A stretch of 23,024 bases of DNA, from positions 1 through 23,024 of IMG/VR virus record IMGVR_UViG_3300032288_001215; one strand, written 5' to 3'. The stretch is from a virus. Under the pieces are notes generated by a model that worked only from the letters and a program-made list of their open reading frames with translations, did not search any database and was not told the DNA's origin. Position numbers and translations under genes: made by a program. Each line of letters begins with the position of its first letter. Positions within the stretch are counted from its first letter, which is position 1. Shown piece by piece: positions 15,502-21,452 of the stretch.

Positions 15502-15968
15502 ATCCCTGGTTCATTGCTGGGGCTGTGATTGCGGTGGCCGTGGCTGGTGCTGGCGGCTATGCCAAGGGCACAGCGCACGGCAAGGCCGAGGTGCAGGCCC
15601 AATGGGATCAGGAAAAGGCTAAACTCGCGCTTGAGTACGCTGCTGCCCAGGCTGCTGCGCGTGAGAAGGAACAGGCACTGCAGGCCCAGGCTGATCAACT
15701 ACGAGAGGATGCCAATGCGAGGATCAAAGATATTGATAGTCGTGCTAACAAGCTGGTTGACAGCTTGCGCAACCGCGCCGAGCGCCCCGCCACCCAAGCA
15801 GGTGCCGTGTCCAATTCCTCCCAATCTTGCAGTGGAGCGAGTGGAGCGGAACTGGATCGGAGAAATGGAGAGTTTCTTGCGTGGTACGCCGCCGACGCAG
15901 CCAGGCTTGCCAGCGCCCTCGACACCTGTCTCAAGCAGTACGAAGCAGTAAGGAACACCTCCCGCTGA
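15498..15968 (+). CDS. Rz: Rz-like inner-membrane spanin
   Basis: 156 residues. Residues 4-22 are an N-terminal membrane anchor (FIAGAVIAVAVAGAGGYAKG), followed by a long Ala/Gln/Glu/Lys coiled coil (about 28-95) and a C-terminal periplasmic part with two Cys. This is the topology of lambda Rz, the inner-membrane subunit that, with Rz1, fuses the inner and outer membranes in the last step of lysis. A complete Rz1-type lipoprotein gene lies inside it in the +1 frame, the classic embedded arrangement. The start overlaps the previous stop. The TGA at 15966-15968 lies inside the stem of the first terminator hairpin. Confidence 0.87.
   Translation: MNPWFIAGAVIAVAVAGAGGYAKGTAHGKAEVQAQWDQEKAKLALEYAAAQAAAREKEQALQAQADQLREDANARIKDIDSRANKLVDSLRNRAERPATQAGAVSNSSQSCSGASGAELDRRNGEFLAWYAADAARLASALDTCLKQYEAVRNTSR
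15715..15951 (+). CDS. Rz1: Rz1-like outer-membrane lipoprotein spanin, embedded in Rz
   Basis: 78 residues wholly inside Rz in another frame. The start ATG 15715 follows GAGAGG at 15703-15708 with 6-base spacing; an ATG at 15709 is too close to that RBS. MRGSKILIVVLTSWLTAC is a lipoprotein signal with lipobox LTAC (Cys18 lipidated). The mature part is Pro-rich (APPPKQVPCPIPPN), as in lambda Rz1, which spans from the outer membrane to meet Rz. Proline content, lipobox, size and nesting all agree. The stop TAA lies 17 bases before the Rz stop. Confidence 0.87.
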   Translation: MRGSKILIVVLTSWLTACATAPSAPPPKQVPCPIPPNLAVERVERNWIGEMESFLRGTPPTQPGLPAPSTPVSSSTKQ

Positions 15969-16036
15969 CCCTGCGCCACTCCTGCGCGACCAAGGTGGAT
16001 CAGCGGGTTTTCCCGGTTACTCGCCGGGATTTTTTT
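15961..16036 (+). terminator. Composite terminator ending the late operon
   Basis: There are two hairpins in series. First, CCCGCTGA (15961-15968) pairs perfectly with TCAGCGGG (16000-16007) and is followed by TTTT. Second, CCCGG (16012-16016) pairs with CCGGG (16024-16028), followed by A and seven T. The T-runs orient both for the + strand. The leftward recT gene ends at 16017 in the second loop, so convergent transcription meets here; I see no T-run for the - strand. Confidence 0.8.
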
Positions 16037-17039
16037 CCTTGTCATTCATGGTGGCACCCAAGATCTTAAGCCTGCGCTGATACTGCTCGGTGTGCTTGGT
16101 CTTGGCCACCAGGTCTAACCTGTCAATGGTGTCCTTGTTGACATCCTTCAACTGCCGCAGCGCTGTCATTCGCTGGCGCTCGGGTGCCTTGCCTGCGGTC
16201 AGTGTCTTCTCAGCGATTGCTTCATAGGCATCCGACCATTCTTGCTGGCTGTTGTGGCCTGACAGAATGCGCGGTTCACTGTCTTCGCCTTTCCCTGGCA
16301 CCAGCAGAAGCAGGCCTTCAGGCACAGCAGGTTCTGCAGCAGGTTCTGCAGCAGGTTCTGCAGATTCGGCAGCCGCATTCTGCAACTCAGCATTGATCTC
16401 ATCCAGGTCTGGCACATACTCATCTGCGGTTGGCAGCGGAGCTGGTGGCGGGATCATGTCCAGCGGATTGGCAGGCAGTGGCGTGACATCCTTTGGTGGC
16501 CGTGGCTTTGCCTCATCTGGAAAGTCTTGCGCTTCTTCGACAGTGATCAGGCCTTTCAACGCGTCAGGAAAGGCATCTCTTAAGGCGAAACCTCTGGCCC
16601 GCATCTGCATCATGCGCTTTGGGTACGCCTGCCACGGGCCTTGCTTGCCCCATAAGCCAGCACGCTTGGCATCCTCGACGCTGAACTTAGCGACCACCGG
16701 CTTGCGGCCACGGCGCTTGGCCACGCAGACTGCTGTCGGGTTGGGCGTGTTCTCATTCTCAAAGTATTCTTCGATGTCCTCGCAGTGTGGCGAGGCCTGC
16801 ACCAGGGCCATTGCTGCGTCACCGTAGACGCTAGGCTTCCCATTGATGACCGCGATATTCTGCAGTGCCTGCATCGGTGCCAGGCCAATCTCAGCGCCCC
16901 ACTGCATGGCCACCAGCACATCGAGTGGTTTGCCGGTGTAGGCCTTTGGCACCAGGCTGGACGATGCCAGCTCCTCTGCAAACTGCCTGGCTTCGGTAAA
17001 GGTAGTGGGTGCGAATCCTTGTCTAGTGGTTAGTTGCAT
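16017..17039 (-). CDS. recT: RecT-family single-strand annealing protein
   Basis: 340 residues from ATG 17039; that start is preceded by AGGAG with 6-base spacing, whereas ATG 17045 lies against the RBS. Residues about 5-175 match the RecT/Bet style I know from proteobacterial phages: FAEELASSSLVPK, then DVLVAMQWGAEIGL, ALQNIAVINGKPSVYGDAA, AKRAGLWGKQGPWQ and MMQMRARGFALRDAFPDAL. RecT coats ssDNA and anneals complementary strands in exonuclease-dependent recombination. The rest (about 180-340) is a Pro/Ala/Glu linker with AAEP repeats and a basic C-terminus. It is the last gene of the leftward operon, two genes after its partner exonuclease, and ends in the terminator loop. Confidence 0.9.
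   Translation of the reverse strand: MQLTTRQGFAPTTFTEARQFAEELASSSLVPKAYTGKPLDVLVAMQWGAEIGLAPMQALQNIAVINGKPSVYGDAAMALVQASPHCEDIEEYFENENTPNPTAVCVAKRRGRKPVVAKFSVEDAKRAGLWGKQGPWQAYPKRMMQMRARGFALRDAFPDALKGLITVEEAQDFPDEAKPRPPKDVTPLPANPLDMIPPPAPLPTADEYVPDLDEINAELQNAAAESAEPAAEPAAEPAVPEGLLLLVPGKGEDSEPRILSGHNSQQEWSDAYEAIAEKTLTAGKAPERQRMTALRQLKDVNKDTIDRLDLVAKTKHTEQYQRRLKILGATMNDKEKNPGE
16328..16363 (-). repeat. Triplicate 12-bp repeat in recT linker
   Basis: Three exact tandem copies of CAGGTTCTGCAG (+ strand). On the - strand they encode a repeated AEPA unit in the linker after the annealing domain. In-frame slippage would only alter linker length. Confidence 0.85.
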
Positions 17040-17211
17040 CGTCATCTCCTGGTGTCGGTAAAAAGGCTTGCAGTGTGTACAGAATCAGCGCGGTAAAAGC
17101 CTCGACAATCTCCTCGGCTTCTTCCTCGCTGCACTTAGGTATGGTGTTCAGCAGCGAAACAACAGCGCGTGCGTGTGCTTCTTCAAGTTTGGTCGGGTCG
17201 CGCCAGATCAT
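17023..17211 (-). CDS. Small acidic protein between exonuclease and recT
   Basis: 62 residues beginning MIWRDPTKLEEAHARAVVSL. A strong RBS (AAGGAGG) lies 4 bases before the ATG, and the ATG overlaps the exonuclease stop (ATGA). It is acidic, mostly helical, with one hydrophobic helix (EAFTALILYTLQAFL) that may be amphipathic rather than membrane-spanning. Its end overlaps the recT start by about 17 bases. I do not recognise the family. Tight coupling between exonuclease and annealase genes suggests a recombination-associated role, an inference only. Confidence 0.65.
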   Translation of the reverse strand: MIWRDPTKLEEAHARAVVSLLNTIPKCSEEEAEEIVEAFTALILYTLQAFLPTPGDDDATNH

Positions 17212-18164
17212 GCGACCTCCTTGATCGACAGCGTTGACTGCCTGATGCTATACGCATCCTTCGCAGGCACAACCTTCTCTGCTGTGGCTTTGTAGCTGCG
17301 CATTGGCCAGCGGATCTCGAAGCGTCCAATGCTGGCCTTGGCAGCCTGGCCCATCATTGCCTTCAGCTCAGTCTCAGCTTCGCTGCGGCGACCCTCGGCT
17401 GCCTTGATGTCGGCGTTGGCGGTCACGATCTGATCGACCAATTGCTCGGCTCGACCAGGCAGGTTGACCACCAGGTTTTCGTCGGCTGCCGGGTACATAC
17501 GGTCGGCATCCTTTGGATTGGCTGGCGGGTAGAAGTCGATCTCGCCTGTAGCTTTGTACTTCTCGAGCTTGTTCTGGAACTCCAGCACGGCTGTCTTAAT
17601 GGTGTAGAGGGTCTGCTGGTGTGGCTCAAAGAGGAAGATGCGCAGGGTGGTGCCTTGGTACAGCACGGCCAGCGCACCCCACTTCGCCTGCATGATGTCC
17701 ATCTGTGCCTGCAACTGCACTGGCCCACGGTACAGCGCTGGGATCTCCTCGGGTGCCACGGCTGTCAGCTTGGCCTCGAGTACGCCAAAGCCGTCGAGCA
17801 TGATCTCATCCTGGCCAACCACGATGATGCCTGCGTCAGTGTCGGTGCGGATCTTCTGGCCACGGCCATGCGCGTAGCCATCCAGGCTGCAGGCTAGCGG
17901 CAGTGTGTCGTGAAAGAATGCCGAATCAAACTCGGTAGACAGCTCGAACAGCTCGAGCCGCTTGGCAGTTTCCCGCAGGATCATGGACTCGAGCCGATCA
18001 CCCCAGGCCATTGCTTCGTTCTGTTTGTCTTCGCGTGGCACACCCTTGGCTGCGTTGATTGAGAACTGCAGCTCATCGTTGGGTGTCTGATACTTGGACA
18101 GGCCCAGCAGCGCAGGCAGGCGGCTGGCGCTCATCATGTAATCAGGTGTTTTTTTTCCGGCCAT
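17208..18164 (-). CDS. YqaJ/lambda-Exo-type 5'-3' exonuclease
   Basis: 318 residues. The PD-(D/E)XK nuclease core is readable: SASRLPALLGLSKY at the N-terminus, WGDRLES with an acidic residue near 56-59, CSLDG with Asp95, LEAK with Glu130 and Lys132, and the helical Q-motif PVQLQAQMDIM at about 149-157. This is the YqaJ/lambda exonuclease arrangement, which resects one strand of dsDNA to produce the ssDNA that RecT anneals. Residues about 235-300 contain a helical region not needed for catalysis. The RBS AGGAGA lies 6 bases before the ATG. Together with RecT this forms a Red/RecET-like recombination pair. Confidence 0.88.
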   Translation of the reverse strand: MAGKKTPDYMMSASRLPALLGLSKYQTPNDELQFSINAAKGVPREDKQNEAMAWGDRLESMILRETAKRLELFELSTEFDSAFFHDTLPLACSLDGYAHGRGQKIRTDTDAGIIVVGQDEIMLDGFGVLEAKLTAVAPEEIPALYRGPVQLQAQMDIMQAKWGALAVLYQGTTLRIFLFEPHQQTLYTIKTAVLEFQNKLEKYKATGEIDFYPPANPKDADRMYPAADENLVVNLPGRAEQLVDQIVTANADIKAAEGRRSEAETELKAMMGQAAKASIGRFEIRWPMRSYKATAEKVVPAKDAYSIRQSTLSIKEVA

Positions 18165-18166
18165 GT

Positions 18167-18457
18167 TTATTTCTCCTCATTGAGTTTGTAGATCCGCACC
18201 ACGCGAGCGTGGGCGGCCTTGTGTGTGGCTTCGGTAAAGCCAATTGCTGTGAATTTTTTACCTCTGAAAACAGCGCCAAGCACTGATGGATGCAGCTCCG
18301 CAGGTAAGCTGATGGCAGCTCGGACATCATTGATAGACACGCTGCCCTGGCTCTTGGCAATGTCGGTAGCAATACGCCGACAGTGGGCCAGGAAGTCGGC
18401 ATCACGCTGCTCGAAGAGCGCTAGCTGCGCGTCACGCAGGATCTGGCCGGTGATCAT
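18167..18457 (-). CDS. Small hypothetical protein, 96 aa, probably DNA-binding
   Basis: I choose ATG 18457 (MITGQILRDAQLALFEQRDA) because it overlaps the stop of the 26-aa gene and follows GGCGGG. The longer open frame up to 18541 runs into that gene and has a Cys/His-rich, unlikely N-terminus. Residues about 20-60 (two helices then NDVRAAISLPAELHPSVLGAVFRG) look like a winged-helix or helix-turn-helix. The end HARVVRIYKLNEEK is strand-like and basic. Proteins of this type, with a GAVFRGKxF-x-AIG-(F/Y)T ending, recur in phages without a known function. It precedes the exonuclease by 2 bases. Confidence 0.62.
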   Translation of the reverse strand: MITGQILRDAQLALFEQRDADFLAHCRRIATDIAKSQGSVSINDVRAAISLPAELHPSVLGAVFRGKKFTAIGFTEATHKAAHARVVRIYKLNEEK

Positions 18458-18534
18458 ATGACACCCGCCACAAAGAACAGGGCAAAAATGACGGCCATGC
18501 CGAGCAGGAAACCGTTGAAGAAATCGTCGCTCAT
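18454..18534 (-). CDS. 26-aa membrane peptide
   Basis: ATG 18534 overlaps the recombinase stop (ATGA) and is preceded by GAGGTG with 5-base spacing. MSDDFFNGF is followed by a continuous hydrophobic helix (LLGMAVIFALFFVAGVI) to the end, so it should be a single-pass membrane peptide. Its stop overlaps the next ATG (ATGA). Overlaps on both sides and the RBS support translation despite the small size. Function is unknown. Confidence 0.6.
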   Translation of the reverse strand: MSDDFFNGFLLGMAVIFALFFVAGVI

Positions 18535-19178
18535 GCTGCACCTCGCTGGATTAGGTTGGAGACTTGGGCTGGCAGCCACTTGGTATTGCCACGGGCTGTC
18601 TGCACGCCACGGGCCTGCAGAGCGGTGGCGATTGCACGCAGGCTGGTGGCACCAGAGCGCTGGATGTCGGCGATGATGGGCATCACCTTGGCTGCGAATG
18701 CGTCAGCGTTGGCACGGCCAGCGGCTGCACCTGCGACGGCTGCTGCTTGCGGGTTTGGGTTACCCAGGCGAACGCCACGGGCCTTGGCAGCCTGCAATGC
18801 TGCCTTGGTGCGGCGGCTGATCTCCTCGCGCTCATGCTGTGCGACCACAGCGCGGATACCAAACTCAAGGGTGCCAGCGTGTGGCATATCGGCTGCAACG
18901 ATCTGCACACCAGAGTCACGCAGGGTCAGCAGGAAGGCTGCCTGGCGGCTCAGTCGGTCGATCTTGGCGATCAACAGTGCGCTGCCGGTGGCTTTGCACA
19001 TTGCGATGGCGGCGGCTAACTGTGGCCGGTCATCGTGCTTGCCTGATTCAATCTCGGTAAAGCTGTGGATGATGCTGTCAGCGTAGGCTTTGACTTGTGC
19101 CTGCTGGGCTTCGAGGCCCAGGCCTGACTGGCCCTGGCGCTCGGTGGAAACGCGGAAGTATGCGACGTAGGAGGTCAT
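18531..19178 (-). CDS. Small serine recombinase (resolvase/invertase family)
   Basis: 215 residues. The N-terminal catalytic domain starts VAYFRVSTERQG with nucleophile Ser11 and Arg9; KIDRLSR (about 72-78) is the conserved arginine loop. QHEREEISRRTKAALQAAKARG (about 114-135) is the long E helix. The C-terminal 45 residues (TSLRAIATALQARG then KWLPAQVSNLIQR) are a helix-turn-helix. The size fits resolvase/invertase enzymes rather than large phage serine integrases. It may resolve multimers, invert a segment, or act in lysogeny; no crossover site is evident. RBS GGAGG precedes the ATG by 7 bases. The position at the head of the recombination operon, close to the control region, could place its target there. 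Confidence 0.9.
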   Translation of the reverse strand: MTSYVAYFRVSTERQGQSGLGLEAQQAQVKAYADSIIHSFTEIESGKHDDRPQLAAAIAMCKATGSALLIAKIDRLSRQAAFLLTLRDSGVQIVAADMPHAGTLEFGIRAVVAQHEREEISRRTKAALQAAKARGVRLGNPNPQAAAVAGAAAGRANADAFAAKVMPIIADIQRSGATSLRAIATALQARGVQTARGNTKWLPAQVSNLIQRGAA

Positions 19179-19180
19179 GA

Positions 19181-19426
19181 TTAAGCCTCCACTGCCGCAT
19201 TGATGATGGCCTTCATCTCAGGCGACTTATATGCCGCTAGAGCTTCTTCAATTGACCAAAAGGTGCGACCAGTACCGCGAAATGCTTTATGTGAAGCATT
19301 CTTGCAGCACACATTTATGCTGCCGGTAAACTTGCCAAACCACACATAAGCAGATGTTTTGCCGCAGTTTGCTTCGAAGAACTTGCCTGACTCGAGTGCG
19401 CCGAATTCGATGATTTGTACTTGCAT
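19181..19426 (-). CDS. First gene of leftward operon, 81-aa hypothetical protein
   Basis: 81 residues beginning MQVQIIEFGALESGKFFEAN, with RBS AGGGAG 6 bases upstream. It contains four Cys (Cys21 and a NVCCKN pair) and several aromatic strands; the C-terminal helix is EEALAAYKSPEMKAIINAA. The strand-rich first half followed by a helix could be a small nucleic-acid-binding fold, but I recognise no family. It ends 2 bases before the recombinase. As the promoter-proximal leftward gene it may be an early regulator or anti-host protein, which is inference from position. Confidence 0.6.
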   Translation of the reverse strand: MQVQIIEFGALESGKFFEANCGKTSAYVWFGKFTGSINVCCKNASHKAFRGTGRTFWSIEEALAAYKSPEMKAIINAAVEA

Positions 19427-19488
19427 TTCAATCTCCCTGTATCTCGGTGAGGTTGCGGTCTTGAGTGACCGTAGACAGAAGATCTCAT

Positions 19489-19503
19489 ATATCGCAGCGA
19501 TAT
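19489..19503. promoter_or_regulatory. Perfect 15-bp palindromic operator candidate
   Basis: ATATCGC-A-GCGATAT has 7-bp arms around a single central base. It adjoins TTGACA on the leftward strand. Binding by the ribbon-helix-helix protein or by the serine recombinase is possible; neither is shown. Confidence 0.6.
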
Positions 19504-19553
19504 GTCAACACCCCAAAGCAAAATAATTTGTAGTGCTATCAAAGTGGCAACCG

Positions 19554-19583
19554 TTGACGATGTTACGGTGCTGGCTTTATATT
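19554..19583 (+). promoter_or_regulatory. Rightward early promoter (sigma-70 type)
   Basis: TTGACG (19554-19559, five of six) and TATATT (19578-19583) are 18 bases apart; a TTATAT one base earlier gives 17. The imperfect operator at 19578-19594 covers this -10, so a bound repressor should block polymerase. The first gene's RBS AGGGGG follows about 16 bases later. Confidence 0.62.
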
Positions 19584-19608
19584 CGGGCGATATACACAAG
19601 GGGGCAGC

Positions 19609-19791
19609 ATGAAAGAGGGCAAGATGTTTCTAATGCGTATGCGGCCAGAGGTCAGGCAGTTGCTTGACCAGGCTGCAGCCGAGCAGCGTCGCACGCGGGT
19701 GTCGATCCTGGAGGAGCTGATTCTGGAGGCCTACGGTAAGCGGTACGAGACTACCCAGGAGCGTCTAAACAAACTGCTGGGGGATCGGTGA
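19609..19791 (+). CDS. Ribbon-helix-helix (Arc/CopG-like) transcriptional regulator
   Basis: 60 residues: KMFLMRMRPEVRQLLDQAAAE is a beta-strand (alternating FLMRMR) followed by helix A; RTRVSILEELILEAY is helix B with the typical turn. This strand-helix-helix order is that of Arc/MetJ/CopG regulators, which dimerise and insert the strand pair in the major groove. It is the first gene of the rightward operon with an operator-like site on its promoter, so autoregulation and control of the leftward promoter are likely. RBS AGGGGG lies 4 bases before the ATG. The stop overlaps the next start. Confidence 0.75.
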   Translation: MKEGKMFLMRMRPEVRQLLDQAAAEQRRTRVSILEELILEAYGKRYETTQERLNKLLGDR

Positions 19792-20261
19792 TGCGGATCA
19801 TGGACATACCCGGCCATGAGGGTCGCTATGCCGCCAGCGAGTATGGCGAAATCTGGTCGCACATCAGCAAAAAGTGGCTGAAACAATGCACCACGCCAAA
19901 CGGTTACCGAGTAGTTGGTTTGTGGAAGCCTGGCGCAAAGAATGCAAAAGCGACCTTTGTGCATCGACTAGTTGCGGAAGCGTTCCTGCCTTTTGATCCG
20001 GTAAGAAATCGGGTGAATCACATAAATGGGATTAAGGCAGATAACCGACTGGTCAACCTCGAGCGTTGCACCAGTAGCGAAAACAATCAACACGCGTATG
20101 ACGCCGGACTTAAAGCGCCTGCACACCGAAAGTTGACCCAAGAGCAGGCAAGACGTGTTCGTTATGGTGGCGAGCGCCTGAAAGATTTGTCTGCTGAGTT
20201 GGGCATGTCGATGTCTGCTCTATGCCAAGTGAGAAGCGGCGCAACCTGGAGAAATTTATGA
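19791..20261 (+). CDS. NUMOD4-HNH endonuclease with C-terminal HTH
   Basis: 156 residues from ATG 19791 (GTG 19788 is an alternative one codon earlier). Residues 5-35 (IPGHEGRYAASEYGEIWS) are the NUMOD4 module. Residues about 55-92 are the HNH_3 core: FVHRLVAEAF with His58, VNHINGIKADNRLVNLE with His77 and Asn residues. Residues about 114-150 (KLTQEQARRVRYG... LKDLSAELGMSMSALCQVRSG) are a helix-turn-helix of the type that ends many phage homing nucleases. It lies between the regulator and the resolvase-like gene in an otherwise compact operon, and may be a homing element or a phage DNA-processing nuclease. Confidence 0.88.
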   Translation: MRIMDIPGHEGRYAASEYGEIWSHISKKWLKQCTTPNGYRVVGLWKPGAKNAKATFVHRLVAEAFLPFDPVRNRVNHINGIKADNRLVNLERCTSSENNQHAYDAGLKAPAHRKLTQEQARRVRYGGERLKDLSAELGMSMSALCQVRSGATWRNL

Positions 20262-20614
20262 ACGGTCGGGGGCGTAGGAACAAAGGGAGCCACGCCGAAC
20301 GTGAGATCGCTGCGATATTGACCGATCAATTGGGTTTTGTTGTGAAACGCAATTTAGGACAAGCGCGTGATGGTGGGGATGACATCACCATTGGTCAGTA
20401 TCGACTTGAAATTAAGCGCCAGGAGCGGCTGCAGATTGATGCGTGGTCGCAACAGGTGGAGGCCTGCGCCAATCCCAGCGAGGTGCCGGTGGTAGTCTAC
20501 AGGCGCAACGGCCAGCCCTGGCGGGTCTGTCTTTTACTGGAGGACTTCATACCGATGATGCGCGATCAGTTAACAGGAGGAAACAATGCAGAACACTTTG
20601 AAGTTGGCGACTGA
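20258..20614 (+). CDS. PD-(D/E)XK nuclease, Hjc-like Holliday-junction resolvase type
   Basis: 118 residues from ATG 20258, with GGAG upstream and overlapping the HNH stop (ATGA). A start at 20222 would lie inside the HNH gene without need. The catalytic pattern is clear: RNKGSHAEREIAAIL with Glu14/Glu16, RDGGDDITI with Asp41/Asp42, and LEIKRQ with Glu51 and Lys53, in the order used by archaeal Hjc and phage resolvases. It would cut four-way junctions during recombination or packaging. The last third (SEVPVVVYRRNGQPWRVCLLLEDF) forms the expected closing strands. It complements the Exo/RecT pair of the opposite arm. Confidence 0.72.
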   Translation: MNGRGRRNKGSHAEREIAAILTDQLGFVVKRNLGQARDGGDDITIGQYRLEIKRQERLQIDAWSQQVEACANPSEVPVVVYRRNGQPWRVCLLLEDFIPMMRDQLTGGNNAEHFEVGD

Positions 20615-20786
20615 TGAGATGCCGCCAAAGAAAGAAAAGAAGCAGGACACCACGCCAAGTGTCTGGAACCCAAACTTTAAGTATCAGCCAGCAGGCACGG
20701 CGATGGATCTAGCCGCCAAGTTCAAGCGCATCCAGCGTGAGCAGGCCAAGGCTGCCAAAACAGCCAAGGTGAGGCGGGTCAAATGA
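20586..20786 (+). CDS. Small basic protein, 66 aa
   Basis: A strong RBS (AGGAGG, 5 bases before ATG) lies inside the end of the resolvase-like gene, with a 29-base overlap. The protein is Lys-rich (MPPKKEKKQDTT, then KFKRIQREQAKAAKTAKVRRVK). A central VWNPNFKYQPAG segment resembles the unstructured linker of small phage DNA-binding proteins. No known domain. The TGA overlaps the next ATG. Confidence 0.65.
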   Translation: MQNTLKLATDEMPPKKEKKQDTTPSVWNPNFKYQPAGTAMDLAAKFKRIQREQAKAAKTAKVRRVK

Positions 20787-20896
20787 TCAGACTGTGGCGG
20801 GCATTCAGGATGTGGCGCTATGCAGGCCTGGGCATCATTTCGGCTGTCAGGCAGACCAAGCGGTACGCACGCAGACATGGTGGCCGCAGGCTATGA
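20783..20896 (+). CDS. Small Arg/Trp-rich basic peptide, 37 aa
   Basis: ATG overlaps the previous stop (ATGA). It encodes MIRLWRAFRMWRYAGLGIIS followed by a basic end (RQTKRYARRHGGRRL). The regular spacing of W/L and R residues suggests an amphipathic, possibly membrane-associated helix; I recall similar short phage ORFs but no function. It overlaps the next gene by 20 bases. Confidence 0.5.
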   Translation: MIRLWRAFRMWRYAGLGIISAVRQTKRYARRHGGRRL

Positions 20897-21164
20897 GTAC
20901 TGCCAGCACTGCGATAGGGCTCACTGGAAGCCACGCACGGTGCTGGTGGATGGTAACCAGGTCTGTACCCACAGCGAGGCGTACAGGCACGATTGCGAGG
21001 CCAGGTGGGCGCTAAAGCTGCCTGACAAGGCACGCAAACCAAAGATAACCAAGCTGGAGTACCTGGGCCTTGTCGAGCAGCAGCGAGGCTACGAGGAGCG
21101 AGTAAGGCTGCGAAATGAAATGTTAAGGAGATATAAAAGTGGAAAAACCACGGACACCAAATAA
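20877..21164 (+). CDS. Small Cys/His-rich, probably zinc-binding protein, 95 aa
   Basis: I prefer ATG 20877 (MVAAGYEYCQHCDRAHW); ATG 20820 in frame would duplicate the space of the 37-aa gene and its extra residues look unstructured. CxxC (CQHC), then HxxxxC-type residues (VCTHSEAYRHDCEARW) give a plausible zinc site. The C-terminal half is helical and basic (KARKPKITKLEY... EERVRLRNEMLRRYKSG). The start has no good RBS, so it probably depends on coupling. Function unknown; nucleic-acid binding is a guess. Confidence 0.55.
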   Translation: MVAAGYEYCQHCDRAHWKPRTVLVDGNQVCTHSEAYRHDCEARWALKLPDKARKPKITKLEYLGLVEQQRGYEERVRLRNEMLRRYKSGKTTDTK

Positions 21165-21351
21165 GTTGCTGGACACACTGATTGCGGAGCTACCAGCGAG
21201 GAACGATGCACACATTGCGGTCAAGATGAAGTGGCCACAGGGTTTTGTGAGCAAGTACCGGCACGGCCATGTCAGCTTCACATCCAACCGCATCCTCGAG
21301 CTGCACGATGCCACAGGCTGGGAGATCAGCCGGATCAAGGCGCTGCTGTGA
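21139..21351 (+). CDS. Cro/YdaS-like helix-turn-helix protein, 70 aa
   Basis: GTG start at 21139 with AAGGAG about 9 bases upstream, overlapping the previous gene by 26 bases. The sequence (LLDTLIAELPARNDAHIAVK, then QGFVSKYRHGHVSF, then ILELHDATGWEI) follows the pattern of small phage HTH proteins in which a first helix carries LLDxLI, a recognition helix carries VSKxRHG, and a final helix carries HExTG. It is probably a DNA-binding regulator of the early operon. The WPQGFV substitution in the turn, in place of a usual small-residue segment, is a slight oddity. Confidence 0.7.
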   Translation: MEKPRTPNKLLDTLIAELPARNDAHIAVKMKWPQGFVSKYRHGHVSFTSNRILELHDATGWEISRIKALL

Positions 21352-21452
21352 TCTGGATGTTTGCCGCGATGTTTCTATTTGGGGCTGGCGTTGCGGTGCT
21401 AGCGATGCTGATTGCGCTGTGGGTAGCGCTTATAACAGGGGAAGAGCCGTAA
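21348..21452 (+). CDS. Small membrane peptide, 34 aa
   Basis: GTG start 21348 overlaps the HTH stop; ATG 21357 is possible. Nearly the whole peptide is hydrophobic (MFAAMFLFGAGVAVLAMLIA and on to WVALIT) and it ends in GEEP. Its stop overlaps the next ATG. One membrane helix is expected. Function unknown. Confidence 0.55.
   Translation: MIWMFAAMFLFGAGVAVLAMLIALWVALITGEEP

Larger units (their letters stand above)
19427..19608. promoter_or_regulatory. Divergent control region between the two early operons
   Basis: This 182-base region separates the leftward and rightward early genes and holds no ORF. It contains a perfect palindrome ATATCGCAGCGATAT (19489-19503) and a related imperfect palindrome at 19578-19594; both share GCGATAT. 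A further inverted repeat is CGGTC-N6-GACCG (19456-19471). On the - strand TTGACA (19508-19503) abuts the palindrome, but no good -10 follows at normal spacing; TTGCCA with AATTAT at 16 bases upstream is an alternative. The arrangement is that of a genetic switch or a common early operator. Confidence 0.65.

Noticed and set aside
16252-16827. 191-aa + strand frame opposite recT
   Set aside because: recT is strongly supported in the other direction; the frame is Gly/Ser-rich antisense noise.
18458-18541. N-terminal extension of the 96-aa gene up to 18541
   Set aside because: The extra 28 residues overlap the 26-aa gene entirely and have an improbable His/Arg/Cys composition; the ATG at 18457 is stop-coupled.
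18556-19086. 176-aa + strand frame opposite the serine recombinase
   Set aside because: Catalytic motifs are on the - strand; this is a mirror frame in GC-rich DNA.
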